Assembly: GCA_963921795.1 (NCBI GenBank)
Contig: OY997642.1
Coordinates: 45,084,385-45,148,384 of the forward strand
Source: Nannobrachium achirus
Lineage: Eukaryota > Chordata > Actinopteri > Myctophiformes > Myctophidae
DNA: 64,000 nt
Direction: 5' to 3'
In this document: positions 42,880 to 55,122 of the stretch, piece by piece
Layout: the number at the start of each line of letters is the position of its first letter
Position numbering within the stretch: position 1 is the first letter of the stretch
The notes under the pieces: model-generated
Databases searched by the model: none
The model's input: the letters and a program-made list of their open reading frames with translations, nothing else
Told to the model about the DNA's origin: nothing
Translations under genes and position numbers: made by a program

Positions 42880-43036
42880 CGTTATTTAGTAGAAATAATA
42901 ATTATTTCTTGTCAAAAGTCGTATGAACAGAGCTTGAGCCGCACCAGAATAAGTGCGCCTATCTCACTGTCTCTAACTCCACTGTTGCGTTTCAAAGACA
43001 CATGAACCAAGTTTGAATGGTAGGAGGTCCCCGAAA

Positions 43037-43075
43037 CCTTATAACCGCCTGAGCCAAGTTCCACTGACCAATTGG
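43037..43075 (-). promoter_or_regulatory. Candidate klf2 core promoter
   Basis: On the minus strand a palindromic CCAATTGG (43075-43068) precedes TATAAGG (43043-43037) by 24 bp, about 160 bp before the klf2 start codon. Further TATA-like words exist upstream (near 43120 and 43210), so the choice is tentative. Confidence 0.35.
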
Positions 43076-43270
43076 AAGAGGTCAGGAAACAACGTTGAGG
43101 AAACTCGCTGGTAAATTTAGCTCTTATAAAAAGCGACTGGTGCAGCGCGCTTTGGTTTAGTGTGCTCACTGCTCTGTGTGTGCCTCTGTGAACCCCAGGC
43201 AACGAGCCTATAAAGTCTAGAGCCGCCCCCTTAATGACGCAAAACATACACATGGGCCATCCCACTTTGG

Positions 43271-43855
43271 CACTGGTGTAAAGTAAAGTACATTTACCTA
43301 AGTAGCCTACTGTACTTGAGTACAATTTTGAGGTATTTGTACTTCACTTGACTATTTCCAATTTCCAATACATTTACATTTAGGCCTACTTCTTCACTAG
43401 CCTAAATCTCAGAGGAAAATACTGTAGACTAGGCCTACTTTTATTTAGGCCTAGTCTACTCCACTACAATTATATGAAAACTTTACTTGTTACTTTGTAC
43501 ATTTGTATCATTATAATTTATTCCAGAATTTTACCCACTTTCGACCATTTGAAAATAGCAGATCTACAAGCTTCACAGTGCGTCATGATGTGACACATTG
43601 TGAGCTTGTAGATCAGCTATTTTCTAACGATTTTTCATACATTTTGAACTTGTTAAATGTGATATTTTGCACAATGAGCGGTATAGGCCTATAGGCTACT
43701 TTAAGTAGGCTATATTTTGATGCCTAAACTTTGGTATTTTTACTGAAGTAGGCATCATTTTGAAAAATGTGCTTTGACTTTCTACATTGCAGAATTGATA
43801 CTCTTACTTAAGTAAAGATATTTACTTTTTTTGTAGGCTACTTTTTCCACCACTG
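43271..43855. mobile_element. CACTGGTG...CCACCACTG hAT-like element with H1, upstream of klf2
   Basis: Perfect 8 bp duplication CACTTTGG (43263-43270, 43856-43863). Subterminal ACTTAAGTAAAG words; an H1 module at 43548-43625. It lies about 390 bp upstream of the klf2 start codon. Confidence 0.9.
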
Positions 43856-43863
43856 CACTTTGG

Positions 43864-44896
43864 AGGGAGGCGGAGGGCGGGGATGGAGAGGGGAGCGGCG
43901 GTGGGGGCTGGCTTTGGAAAAAAATATGCAAGCAAGTTACACTGGTCACTCACAACATTAGACTAGGCTAGGTACTATAGACAATTATGTAATAGCCCTA
44001 CAACGAAAACAATAGCAGACCAGACTCAGAGAATGTGTCTTGGCATGTTAGGCTACTGCAACGACTTAAACAAAACATATTTTAACCAAAACCTTCACAA
44101 ATATTTTTTATTTGAAAATCTATATTGATTAAAACTCTGATTGTCAGTTGTCATTGAATCAGCACAGCCAGAATAATAATTGAGAACATAATTATGCTGC
44201 TTTATTCTATAGGCTTCAATTAGCCTAATAGTCTAATCATTTAATAATAGCATAGGCTTATTAGACCTAAAGTAGCCTAATCTCTTAAAATAATAACATG
44301 AAAATGAAAATATAATGACAGCCTATGCGGCGCTACCTGGCTGCCTCGTTGCCTACACCTGCTTGCCACTCCAGAGCAAACTGTTGTTCTCAGCCATTAT
44401 CATTAATGGAGGGATGCTATTGTTCCTGCGCAGCAGGCTTGTCCAAACAGGCGCCAGTATCGTCTCACATCGTTCTCTACGGCCTTTACAACGCTCTCAA
44501 CGCTCGTGATGTAAACATGATTTGAGGTAACATTCTATTCATGTGAAAATGAGGCATCTTTAGTGATGATGGGGTCACATTTGCATCACATTTAGAGGAA
44601 TGACTGCGTTTAGAATAGATGAAGAACTCTGTCCGCAACTGTCGGGTCTGAGAAACTCACCTCTGACCTGACGTGAAGACTTGATGACTGCAGCGCTATC
44701 CTAAACCAGTATCGACGAAAAGGACCAGTGCTCATTTTGACAGCAAATTCTGTTTTAGTCTTAGGCCTATTTGAATTACACACCATTTTAGTCCTATTTT
44801 AGTCATCTGAAATTGTTTATAGTCAACTAAATATCAAAGTCTTAATTAGTCAACACAATTAACACTAGTAGGCCTATTGCAAGGACCAAATCTTTC
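43864..44896. other. Intergenic, nothing recognised
   Basis: AT-rich upstream region of klf2 with a G/C-rich start (GGAGGGCGGGG). No exon or repeat end seen. Confidence 0.4.
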
Positions 44897-44980
44897 ATCT
44901 AGAACATTATCTAAAATAGATGTGCCACCCCCACCCTGATTTAACAGGGTGGGGGTGGCACAATTTAAACTATTCTAGAT
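44897..44980. repeat. GTGCCACCCCCACCCTG palindrome
   Basis: Perfect 17-base arms around ATTTAA (44922-44961), with weaker outer arms ending in ATCTAGAA / ATTCTAGAT. Confidence 0.9.
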
Positions 44981-45024
44981 ATTAGTTTAAATTGTTGAAC
45001 ATTTTTATTGTAATCAACACACAG

Positions 45025-45600
<576 letters not shown>

Positions 45601-45617
45601 AGGCCAACCGTCTATCT

Positions 45618-45960
45618 CAGTGGTTTTCAACCCTTTTCATATCAAGGCCCATTATTGATTTGGCATTTGAGCCACGGACCACCATTTGATGAGATTTAGC
45701 CTCTCAGACCCAAAACTTTTAATATTTTGCTATTTGTTGGATAAGATTTTGTCCACAACTCCATGCTGTATTGATGTGGTACCAACAGGCAAACGTTGAT
45801 CAAAATAGCAATTCTTCTGCATTCTCTATGCATGTAGATTTCTGGTAAATTAAGTAATGCAGATAATTTAACTCTTGAGAGTGTAAAATGAAACCAAATG
45901 GAAAAGATCTCTAAGGGTCCATTTGGTTACCAACTCTCCATCATTTAGCTGGGGAACACA
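45618..45960. mobile_element. CAGTGGTTTTCAAC element, partial
   Basis: Left end CAGTGGTTTTCAACCC and H2-like TAACTCTTGAGAGTG ... GGTCCATTTGGTTACCAACT; the right end is lost. Confidence 0.6.
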
Positions 45961-46950
45961 TGGATTTTCTTTTTACTTCGTATTGTTTTTTTTATTATAC
46001 ATAAAATGATATACATAAGTAAAAAAGAATAGCTAAATAGGAAGAAACACGCAAGTGAACGTGACACAACATGTTGAGCTCATGGCTCATGACAGACTGA
46101 TTGCTCTTCTCTTCAAGCTGTCATATCAACCACCATCAATAACAGTTAATGGTTGCTGCTGTAACGGTAGGTTTCCATATCCTGATCCCCCATTTTTGCT
46201 GTGTGTGTTCTGTGGAACGTGCGTCAGCCAGCCAGCAGAGAACCAGTTTTACCAGAGAGGAAGTGTGTCCTGACTGGCCCCTAATGCCAACAGACATGGT
46301 GTCTGAAGCCCTGAACGTTGACCTTGACCCCAGCTGCCAGTGCATCTGCTTCTGTACGGCCGTACCACTTTTCATCTGCTGCGAGTGAGAGTGAGTGTTC
46401 TCACTTCTCACCACTTCCCCTGTGACAGCCAGCTAATAGCTGACTGTTACGCTTGTATCGCTCAAGAGCACCACAGAGACAACAGTGTAAATGTGATTGC
46501 TCAAATTAACCCTTCGTAAAGGGTGATTGCTGTATGTAGATCTTAGCAGGGATTTACTGAACAGGGTAAAAAAAAGGTACAGACATTCCAGAGTCCCTGC
46601 ATGTGTTGATACCCTCAACGTTGTAGATTTTATTGTTTAACCACTAAAAAAACAAACAGATACTAGCTTATTTGTGTTTCGGGTGAAATAAATATATACA
46701 TTGTTTTAGCATATAATGAGATATTGGGATGTGTAATTTGAGCCCTATCTTGTGATTATACTGAAGTGAATGTTGTCTCAAGACAGATGAGAGGAAGAGG
46801 AAGCATGATTGTGTTAGGGTACAATTGGGGAACATTAATGAGTGACCAATACTTCCACTGAAGTTGTAGAATATCGCCTTCCCTGAATATTGATTTACAC
46901 AATAGCTTTGGCATTTGGCAATCCAAACTTCTCAATTGTATATATACCAT

Positions 46951-47381
46951 CAGGCCTGGAATTTCATCATTTTAGATGCAAGGCCACTTGTTCTTTGGGG
47001 TTGTCCATTTTTTAGGGCACAAAGGCCAAATGCCAGGGCAGGAAGGACATCCAATAAAACAACTGAAATAATTAATTGAATTTAAGTGTTACATTTACAA
47101 ATGGGTATTTACAATCTGATGCTCAGCTCTGCACAAATCAAAGATACTGGATTGGTTTAAAAATGGGGACTCAACAAGACACTGGTGTCTACACGACAAG
47201 AAAGACACTGGTGTCTACATATTGACAAGACAGAGACAGAGGAGAAATGCCCCAGTCAGCTGGGCTGGGGCATTAAGGCCACTGTGGCCTCAGGGAATGC
47301 CATTTTTTGGAGGGGCACAAGGTCAAACTGAGGGGCAACGACGGCCATGGCCTTCATGGCCTCCCTGAAATTCCTGCGCTG
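46951..47381. mobile_element. hAT-like element CAGGCCTGGAATTTCA
   Basis: Ends CAGGCCTGGAATTTCAT and TGAAATTCCTGCGCTG, flanked by TATACCAT on both sides (46943-46950, 47382-47389). Inner GGCCA/TGGCC-rich subterminal repeats. Confidence 0.88.
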
Positions 47382-47389
47382 TATACCAT

Positions 47390-48008
47390 GTCATATCCCT
47401 GCTCTTGAAAATGTCTGTCGAACAACCTGGGAACTATGTGTTGATATCAGGTTCAGGTTGGTTATTATTCAAGATTCAAGATGTTCAGTTAAATGGCTCA
47501 TGATGTGTATATGATTCATGGTTAACACTTGCCAATAAGGGACTGATGAAATATCAATTATAGTCACGATCACAGCTTGTCAGCTTGTTGTGGGCTGTTG
47601 AGGTTGTTGGCAAATTATAATACACACACATTTATCATGCCTCTCTGTCGGTTTTCCATGTGGTGACGATTCGGACACACATCCTGGCCCTGTGTCTGTG
47701 TGTCTCACTCCACTAACTGTCATGGAAAAGTTGTGTGTGAGTGCGAGAGCGGGGAGTTCTGGGACTGCACGGGACGTCCTGCCTGAGCGTGAGTCGGTGA
47801 GAGTGAGGGAGAGTGGGACTCAGCTCTGGGTTTATATAGCCCAGTTATTTTTAACCACCCGCCCCCTTTGCTTATTACAACCCCCCCCCCTTCGACCAGG
47901 ACCGCTCAGGAAGCACGCTTGGCTCTCTTTCCTGCTCACACGCGGTCAGATTCAAACAGAATCAAAGAATGATAGCATTGAGACTCTCCGTCTCCTGTTG
48001 GAAAAGAA
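47390..48008. other. Intergenic, nothing recognised
   Basis: No repeat end, RNA gene or coding signal seen; a C-rich run at about 47880. Confidence 0.4.
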
Positions 48009-48010
48009 GT

Positions 48011-48053
48011 GGGGGGGGGGGGGGGGGGGGGGGAGAAAGAGAGAGAGAGAGAG
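48011..48053. repeat. Poly-G followed by (GA)n
   Basis: Twenty-three G residues, then GAGA. Confidence 0.95.
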
Positions 48054-48059
48054 GGGAAA

Positions 48060-50150
48060 GGTTGGCACGTGCCAATGAGAGAGAGTCTGGGAGCTGGCCC
48101 ATGTCCCGCTCCAATTTCAGGGCCCCTCAAATATTTTTGGTGAAAAACAGAAGAAAAGAACGCATGCATGGCAGACCTGCGATAGACCTGATGTCTTTCT
48201 TTTGCCTTTTGAACATTCACCACGGTTTCTTTGCCGAATTAGCACAACCAAAGATCAGTTGAGTTTCACTGTTAGAAACACATGATAACAAACAAACAGC
48301 AGCTCATGTACCAGTAAGTAGATGACAGATAACTCATTTGAATAGCCTGTTTGCATAACACTGCCTGATGTTTTACATTGTTAATCAGAGAAAGCAAACC
48401 GAGTTAACCGACTGATACTAGAGAATGCGATTCCTATAGGCAACCGCTTATCTTTATTGTTGCACATAAGCACGAGGACTGTAGGACATGTAACTTCCTC
48501 AAGCCTATAACTCTGCCTGTGAGTGTGCGAACTTTGATTTGTGACTTTCATTCAAGGCTTTAATTTAAAAAATGACACGAATACCAAAATAATGTTATAT
48601 GAAAGGCACTGTATGCAGGATGTTGTCCTCAAAAATGTTAGCAACTTCCAGACAAAGGTCATAGAAATTGTATCAGCATACTGTGCATGTAATAACAATT
48701 TGATATTATTTGGTATGAAAAGGTGTCACTTTGTCTCATTTTGGAATGGAACTCTGCAATTGTAGTGGGTAAAGGTATTTTTTCCCCCACACTGATTATA
48801 TTTCTTTAATGTGTGTAATAAGTATTGGCTCTACTACCCTGGCCTTGTGAGGTGAAGTTTTGAAAATATAGAATTTAGAACTCATACTAGCCCATATTGC
48901 ATTCCACAACACCCCTGCATTAATGCAACCAGAGTCTGACTTCAACCAAACCCAAACATGTGTCTGAGCAACCAACGTAGCTTTCACCAAGTGTTATGGA
49001 AACCCACCTTTCAAAAATATGCAGCTCGCTTCGGCAGTATAATGACTACATGTGGATATAATTGAGCCAGTGCAGCACTAGAGGAGGGGGATGGGCCCAA
49101 TTTATTAGCTGTTAACACCGGGAATTATACTGGACTCTCTTGTCACACCACACACACATGACTGGCTGCACTGGCCGTGAAACTGTTTTCTTTCTCCAGA
49201 GTGCTAAAGAAAGGTGCTTTTTATGGGACAGGCTCTCACTGGGTGAAGTGGGCCACTCTGTCAGTACTGGATGATTTTTATTTTTCTGAATGGTTCCTCC
49301 AGCACTGTGACAATTCAAAATGCTCACTGATACTATATGCATTAAAACCTTTATGTATTTGGTTTCTCATGACCAAAGTTGCTGTCCTTGTTGCAGAAAG
49401 GGTTATTGATTTTATGTTTGTGTGTGAAATGGAAATGAATAAGAGGACATTATATCCATTCCTAAAAAGATTATATTTTATACTTAATCATCAATTAAGT
49501 ATTAATGTATTAATCTATCTCTCAGACATACAGTAGACCGACCACACTATAAAAGTTCATATCGTTTTGATCATCAAAGTTAATAACCTCTTAGGTTGCC
49601 TTTAAAACGTACCAGAATAGTCTTTGTGTGTTACTGGATGCAGGTGAAGCTAAATAACATTTTTAAAGTCATCCAATGTGAACAGGCTTACATGAGCAAT
49701 GGATCAACACTTCAGGTCTGATGTTACTGTATAAAGTGGAGTCTATGCCCCCTGAAAGCCAGCGGAGGCCTGTGTTTTTTCTCTCCATGGGACGACAACC
49801 ACAGACCTGTGCACATTTGAACATGCCGAACTAAACTGTGCCAGCTGTTCAAATAGCATAACCCAGGGCCTCGACACAGGTTCCCCATTGAAGGCCCACT
49901 TCATTTGATTGAGTGATCCAGTCTGCAGTGCACTTTATAGTGTACACACCTCAAAATGGCGACATTTGTAAAACGCTAATAAAAACATTCCTGCAGCAAA
50001 GAATGCTCTAGGTATTTCCTCCCCTACACCTGGTTACGATTCCTTGAGTGCAGTCGTCTGTGTTTTTTGCACAGAAACTCAGTCTGTTAGTGAGTGGTGA
50101 GTGTAGATATGGGTTCCTGTGTTTTGTGAATGGGCTTGTGTTTGACTAAA
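48060..50150. other. Intergenic, nothing recognised
   Basis: About 2 kb without repeat boundaries or coding pattern that I can support. Confidence 0.4.
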
Positions 50151-50155
50151 TGGAT

Positions 50156-50583
50156 GTCATCTATAGAATGTGGTCATTTAAATGACTGAAGCTCTATAGA
50201 ATTACTCTTTTTGGTATCATAACTGTAACTTAATGGTGGGTGGTTTGGGAGAAGTTTGAGTCAGGAGGTCAAGAGGACGTATCAGCTACTTACTGAATAT
50301 AGGGAACATGTCATATTCATGTGGGAGTCAATGACAGGTAATATGTTGAAATGTCATGGTACAGCTAGAGGTCAATCTATAGAATGTGCTCATTTCAATG
50401 ACTAAAGCTCTATAGAATTACTCTTTTTGGTATCATAGCTTACTGGCAGTGGTTTGGGAGAGGTTTGAGTCAAAAGGTCAAGACGTATGAGCTACTTACT
50501 GAATATAGGGAACATGTCATATTCATGTGGGAGTCAATGACAGTTTATAGCCTATGTTGAAATGTCATGGTACAGCTAGACGT
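50156..50583. repeat. ~215-bp tandem duplication
   Basis: Two units beginning GTCATCTATAGAATGTG (50156) and GTCAATCTATAGAATGTG (50371). Both hold GAATTACTCTTTTTGGTATC and TACTGAATATAGGGAACATG, with few differences. Confidence 0.92.
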
Positions 50584-50989
50584 CAATAAAGGGTCAACAG
50601 ACTAGCAGAGTAATGTCAAGAACACACAAGGTTGCCTTATTAGGCTGTCAACTACTAGACCAAAATAAATTAATTCAGTGAATATGGGTGTGTAGGTCTA
50701 ATGTTAGAAACCATTGAACAGTAGGCCTATCAACAATCAAGAAAACATATAAATTGTTCAATAAGTATCAATAATCTTACATTATTCAGCCACTATTAAT
50801 GACTTCTCAAAATAGAATTCCTTCAAAGAGAAGCAGCGAGAACCAATCAGCATTATTTGTTGAGTCAGACAGCCACCCCTGTTCTTTCAGCACTTTGGAC
50901 AGTGACCAGTGGCATCCTTCATTTAGGCGGATTGAGCGCATCTGTGTTTACTAGGCAGACACTGACAGAGGTAGGGCGAACAGACCTGT

Positions 50990-52745
50990 TTTTTGATTGA
51001 TTGAAGACTTTATTAGAAGTTTGCATAGGAAAAGGTACAGTTTCATGACGGTACAGTTCACTGGTACAAGGTCTACTAAAAGGAGATCCATGAAAAGACT
51101 AAGCTTATTTCCACTGGAAACCATTGAAGTATCTCATATAACATTGAATGACAGACAAATAGAACACAGTACTATGCAGTAGATATGTAAAGAAAAAAAA
51201 ACAAAAAAAAACAGTAAGTCTAAATAAACAGTATATACAAAGAAGGGGCAGGGGAGGGTAGGGTTGGGCTAGGTTAGTTTTTTACCAGTTGCGAATGGCT
51301 GCTGCCTGTAAGTGATTCTTCAGGGCAATTTTAAAGGATGCTAGTGATCCACACTCCTTTATGACCTTCGGTAAGGCTTTCCACATTTTGGTGGTATAGC
51401 AGAAAAAGGAGTTTGACCCTTTGTTGGTTTTGACTCTGGGTTGAAAGTGATCTGTGGCGCTGCCTCTGGTGTTGTAATTATGGACATCCTTAATGTTTAT
51501 AAAGTATTTTGACAGGTACTTGGGTATCATAGTGGTGTAGTGTATCTTGTACACCAGGCCCATTGCAAGTTGCTGTACTCTGTCATCTACTCTGAGCCAC
51601 CCCACTCTTAACTGGTGAGTAGCGGTGAGGTGAGTCTGATAGGGAAGGTGAAGTAGGACCCTAATTAGTTTATTTTGGGCTGTTTGGAGTTTAGTTTTTA
51701 GGGCTTGTGGGGCGTCACGATACCATACGTGGACTCCGTAGTCAAAGAGGGGCTGGATTATTGCACCAGCTATGGTCTTCAGTGTGTTGAAATTGACCAT
51801 TGGGGCGATCCTCTGTAGGAAACGAGTCCGTTGGTTGATTTTATTTATTACTTTAGAAGTCATCTTTTCACTGGAAAGATTAGCTTCAAGGATACATCCT
51901 AAGTAAGAGATTTCGTTTTTTCGTGTTATGACCTTGTCACCCACTTTGATTGTGAAGTTATCGACTTTTTTGAGGTTATGATTTGATCCAAAGAGGATGG
52001 ACTCAGTTTTTCCCAGATGAATTGATAATTTGTTGTCATTAAGCCATGTGCAGATCTTACTTAGTTCAGAGTTAAGTGTCTTTTCAACCTGCAAGTGGTC
52101 CTTGCCCGAGACTAGGAGAGCCGAGTCATCCGCGAACAGGAACAGGTTGCAGTCACAAGCAGATGCCATGTCGTTCACATATATTAGGAACAACAGAGGT
52201 CCCAGTATGCTACCTTGAGGAACACCACAGCTTACTGGGAGGGGGGGGGACAGGGTACCGTTAATCTCCACCACCTGTTCCCTCCCCACCAGGTAAGATT
52301 GCATCCAACTCACTGCTGCGCTGTCAAGACCGATGGCTTTTAGTTTCTCAATCAGAATAGAATGATTTACGGTGTCAAATGCCTTCTGGAGGTCCATCAT
52401 GACCATGCCGCTATATTTGCTGTCATCCGCTTCGCGTTTGATTTGGTCAGTCAAATACAGAAGGCATGTGTCAGTGGAATGAGATTTTCTGAATCCAGAT
52501 TGGAACTCGTAAATCAGATTATTCTCATCGAGATATCTTGCTATCTGTTCGTAGACTATTTTCTCCATGACTTTGGATATGGAGCTAAGAATGGAAACGG
52601 GACGGTAGTTTCCAGGGTCTAGTTTGCTACCTTTTTTATGCAGGGGGGTTACTTTTGCTAGTTTGAAGTCCTGTGGGACATGACCCTGTTCGATGGAAAG
52701 GTTAATTATGTGGGTAATGTATTCTGACAGAGACACCATTCACGT
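50990..52745 (-). mobile_element. 5'-truncated non-LTR retrotransposon (LINE)
   Basis: Minus-strand element holding the C-terminal part of a LINE ORF2 and a ~290 bp 3' region that ends AATAAAGTCTTCAATCAATC before the flank. A TGA lies just before the first ATG and no endonuclease domain is present, so the 5' part is missing. I found no convincing target duplication. Confidence 0.85.
51282..52739 (-). CDS. LINE reverse transcriptase ORF, N-terminally truncated (485 codons)
   Basis: Uninterrupted reading frame over the fingers, palm and C-terminal region of a non-LTR reverse transcriptase. Seen: NYRPVS (44-49), MDLQKAFDTV with the first catalytic Asp at 116, CGVPQGSILGPLLF (171-184) and FADDSAL with Asp 204/205. 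The normal ORF2 protein also has an endonuclease domain, absent here, so the ATG at 52739 is probably an internal Met. The clade is not settled (jockey/CR1/I-type palm). No frameshift or stop in 485 codons suggests a fairly young insertion. Cellular retroelement, not a virus. Confidence 0.88.
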   Translation of the reverse strand: MVSLSEYITHIINLSIEQGHVPQDFKLAKVTPLHKKGSKLDPGNYRPVSILSSISKVMEKIVYEQIARYLDENNLIYEFQSGFRKSHSTDTCLLYLTDQIKREADDSKYSGMVMMDLQKAFDTVNHSILIEKLKAIGLDSAAVSWMQSYLVGREQVVEINGTLSPPLPVSCGVPQGSILGPLLFLIYVNDMASACDCNLFLFADDSALLVSGKDHLQVEKTLNSELSKICTWLNDNKLSIHLGKTESILFGSNHNLKKVDNFTIKVGDKVITRKNEISYLGCILEANLSSEKMTSKVINKINQRTRFLQRIAPMVNFNTLKTIAGAIIQPLFDYGVHVWYRDAPQALKTKLQTAQNKLIRVLLHLPYQTHLTATHQLRVGWLRVDDRVQQLAMGLVYKIHYTTMIPKYLSKYFINIKDVHNYNTRGSATDHFQPRVKTNKGSNSFFCYTTKMWKALPKVIKECGSLASFKIALKNHLQAAAIRNW

Positions 52746-52847
52746 TGACATGTCAACATTACCATTCTCCCCTTAATTTTAGAATTGGTCATAAAATGTT
52801 TTTCAAAGTTAAATAAGTTGTCCCAGTCAGAACTTTGGTAGCCAATC

Positions 52848-52980
52848 TAGCCATAAATCATAACTCTTGTACAGTGCTTTTATTTTGGGACGTTAACGTC
52901 CCAAAATAAAAGCACTCTACAAGAGTTATGATAACGTCCCAAAATAAAAGCACTCTACAAGAGTTATGACTTATGGCTAG
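52848..52980. repeat. Palindrome with one arm duplicated
   Basis: CTAGCCATAAATCATAACTC at the left mirrors GAGTTATGACTTATGGCTAG at the right. The core AGTGCTTTTATTTTGGGACG / CGTCCCAAAATAAAAGCACT is present once on the left and twice on the right. Confidence 0.9.
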
Positions 52981-53411
52981 AACTTTGGCATATGGACTTC
53001 TGAAGAAGACACTGACCAGACGTATGCATTATCACCATAGTCCAGGATAATGTCGCTATTTTACTTTAACCAACCACCAACCAAGAAGGTACCAGGAGAA
53101 ACACAACTCATTTAGTTGAATAACACACAAGGAGTGCACATTGTACCTCAGTGAAAGAATGAAGTGTTGCCAGACATTGTGGTCTTGAACTGTTAATTGC
53201 TGGCATTTCATATTGCAGTCATTTACCAACAGAAGGTTAGCTTTAGCTGTCAAATGCCAAAACAAAGGGTATGTCAACAATGGTAACGTTAGCTAAAAAG
53301 CTAGCTAGCTAACTGATTTCTGCAGCACTGTTTTGGGGTTTAGTCAGGGACTGTGAGCATGTTTTGATTTATTTTGTCAATTGTTTCTCTTTTACATTAG
53401 GTGGTGAATGG

Positions 53412-54075
53412 CAGTGGTGTGAAGTAACTGAGTACATATAGTCTACTGTACTTATTTTGAGGTATTTGTATTGTACTTTACTCGAGTATTTCCAATTTCC
53501 AATACCTTTCTACTTATTGTGTACTTTTACTCCACTACATTTATTTGAGAATTTTAGTTATTTTGTATATTGATTAGTATTACAAAACATACATTGACTT
53601 CAACCCTATATACATTTTGGCCATTTGAAAATAGCCGACGAATTGTGAGCTTGTAGATTTGCTATTTTCAAAAGATTTTCATACATTTGAAAACGTGAAA
53701 TATGGGACATTCTGCATAACGTGTAGCCTACTTTTACTTTTGGTACTTTAAGTACATTTTTTTTTCTTTTTTTTTTAGATGTTTTTGGGCTTTTTATGCC
53801 TTTATTTGATTGGATAGTAGACTGACAGGAAATGGGGAGAGAGCTTCTTATTATAACTCTATGGGAGAGAGATGACATGTGGGGGTCGTCCGGATCGGGA
53901 ATCGAACCGGCGACGCCAGCAGGCATCATAGCCTAGTATGTGGTATGCACCTTGACCACCAGGCCAGCGGGCGCCCCCACTTTAAGTACATTTTTAATTT
54001 TAATTGAGAGTACACATTGCAGTATTGATACTTTTACTTAAGAATTACAACATTTCAGTACTCTTTCCACCACTG
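53412..54075. mobile_element. CAGTGGTG...CCACCACTG hAT-like element with H1 remnant and nested SINE
   Basis: Perfect 8 bp duplication GTGAATGG (53404-53411, 54076-54083). It holds a deleted H1 (53624-53672) and the SINE at 53762-53978. Confidence 0.92.
53762..53978 (-). mobile_element. tRNA-derived SINE, nested
   Basis: On the minus strand: tRNA-like head with B box GCCGGTTCGATTCCCG and tail AATCAAATAAAGGCATAAAA. A 17 bp duplication ACTTTAAGTACATTTTT (53745-53761, 53979-53995) is taken from the host hAT-like element. Confidence 0.92.
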
Positions 54076-54379
54076 GTGAATGGTAACTGAGTAACTTAAA
54101 AGTCACAAAATAGTAACACCTCCAAAAAAAGTGCAAGTAGGCAGGCTTTAGATATACTGCATTAATGGACCTAATGGGTCTCATAGAAAGTTTGTCATTG
54201 TCTGCAAAATATTTTTCATTTTTTACCAGGGGAAGGAACTCCAACCAGCAGGACCGGTGAACCACGGGTGAGCACTGTTAAAGATTTATTTTTGATGATA
54301 GTCACAAAGCCTGAAAATGATATTAAATGATAAGTTAAAGAAAAGGCATAATTTTCTGTCAGTGTGTACCTATTATATA

Positions 54380-54680
54380 AAATAGCAGATCTACAAGCAC
54401 ACAATGCAATGAAGGTTTTGGACATAGGCCTAGGTTTCCACACGACAAAGACGATATCTTCACTATTTGTGGAACAAGATGTAGGATATTGTTTGGGGCT
54501 CCTTGAGATACTAAAGTTAGAGACTTTATAGCTTGCCTAAAATATTTTCTTGTGTTCTCGTGTGTTGCCAGATTTTGCAAGAGAAACAAGCGGCCAGGTC
54601 TTTGAAAACGCCCAAAAAATAAGTGACTAGGATACGTTTTACCACGTGACACGTTGTGAGGTTGTATATCTGCTATTTTA
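54380..54680. repeat. Split H1 module and right end of an ATATCGTC element
   Basis: AAATAGCAGATCTACAAGCACAC at about 54380 and GTGAGGTTGTATATCTGCTA near 54655 can pair across ~240 bp. CACACGACAAAGACGATATC at 54437-54456 is the ATATCGTC-family end. Confidence 0.6.
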
Positions 54681-55122
54681 AAAAAATATTGCAAAAAAAC
54701 GTAATAAGTATCCTTAACGTTAACCGATACCCAATTTCTAAATGCTCTGAATGCGGGACAGCGTGAGTTTGCAGTCACAAAATCTCAATGGCTAACCACC
54801 CTCACAGATCCTTTCCCTGACTGTAACCTCTCCAAACCCATCCTTAACGATCTGAATGCCTAAATACAACCATTTTAGCATTATGCAAGAATTTAGGTCA
54901 GCTCGGCTCTGGCTGTTTACGCAATGTATCATTCGTAGGTAATATGATATGGCTGTTTCAGTAGCCACTGTGAAATGTAAAAATAGTATCCTTTTTTTGT
55001 GTGTGCCCATACACTGCATATAAACAGTATGTTGTTCCTAGTAGCTGGTGAGTTGTTGGATAGTTTATAACGATCTTTGTCCATCAATATTCAAGCCAAA
55101 TGTACCTGTGATTGATCTAACC

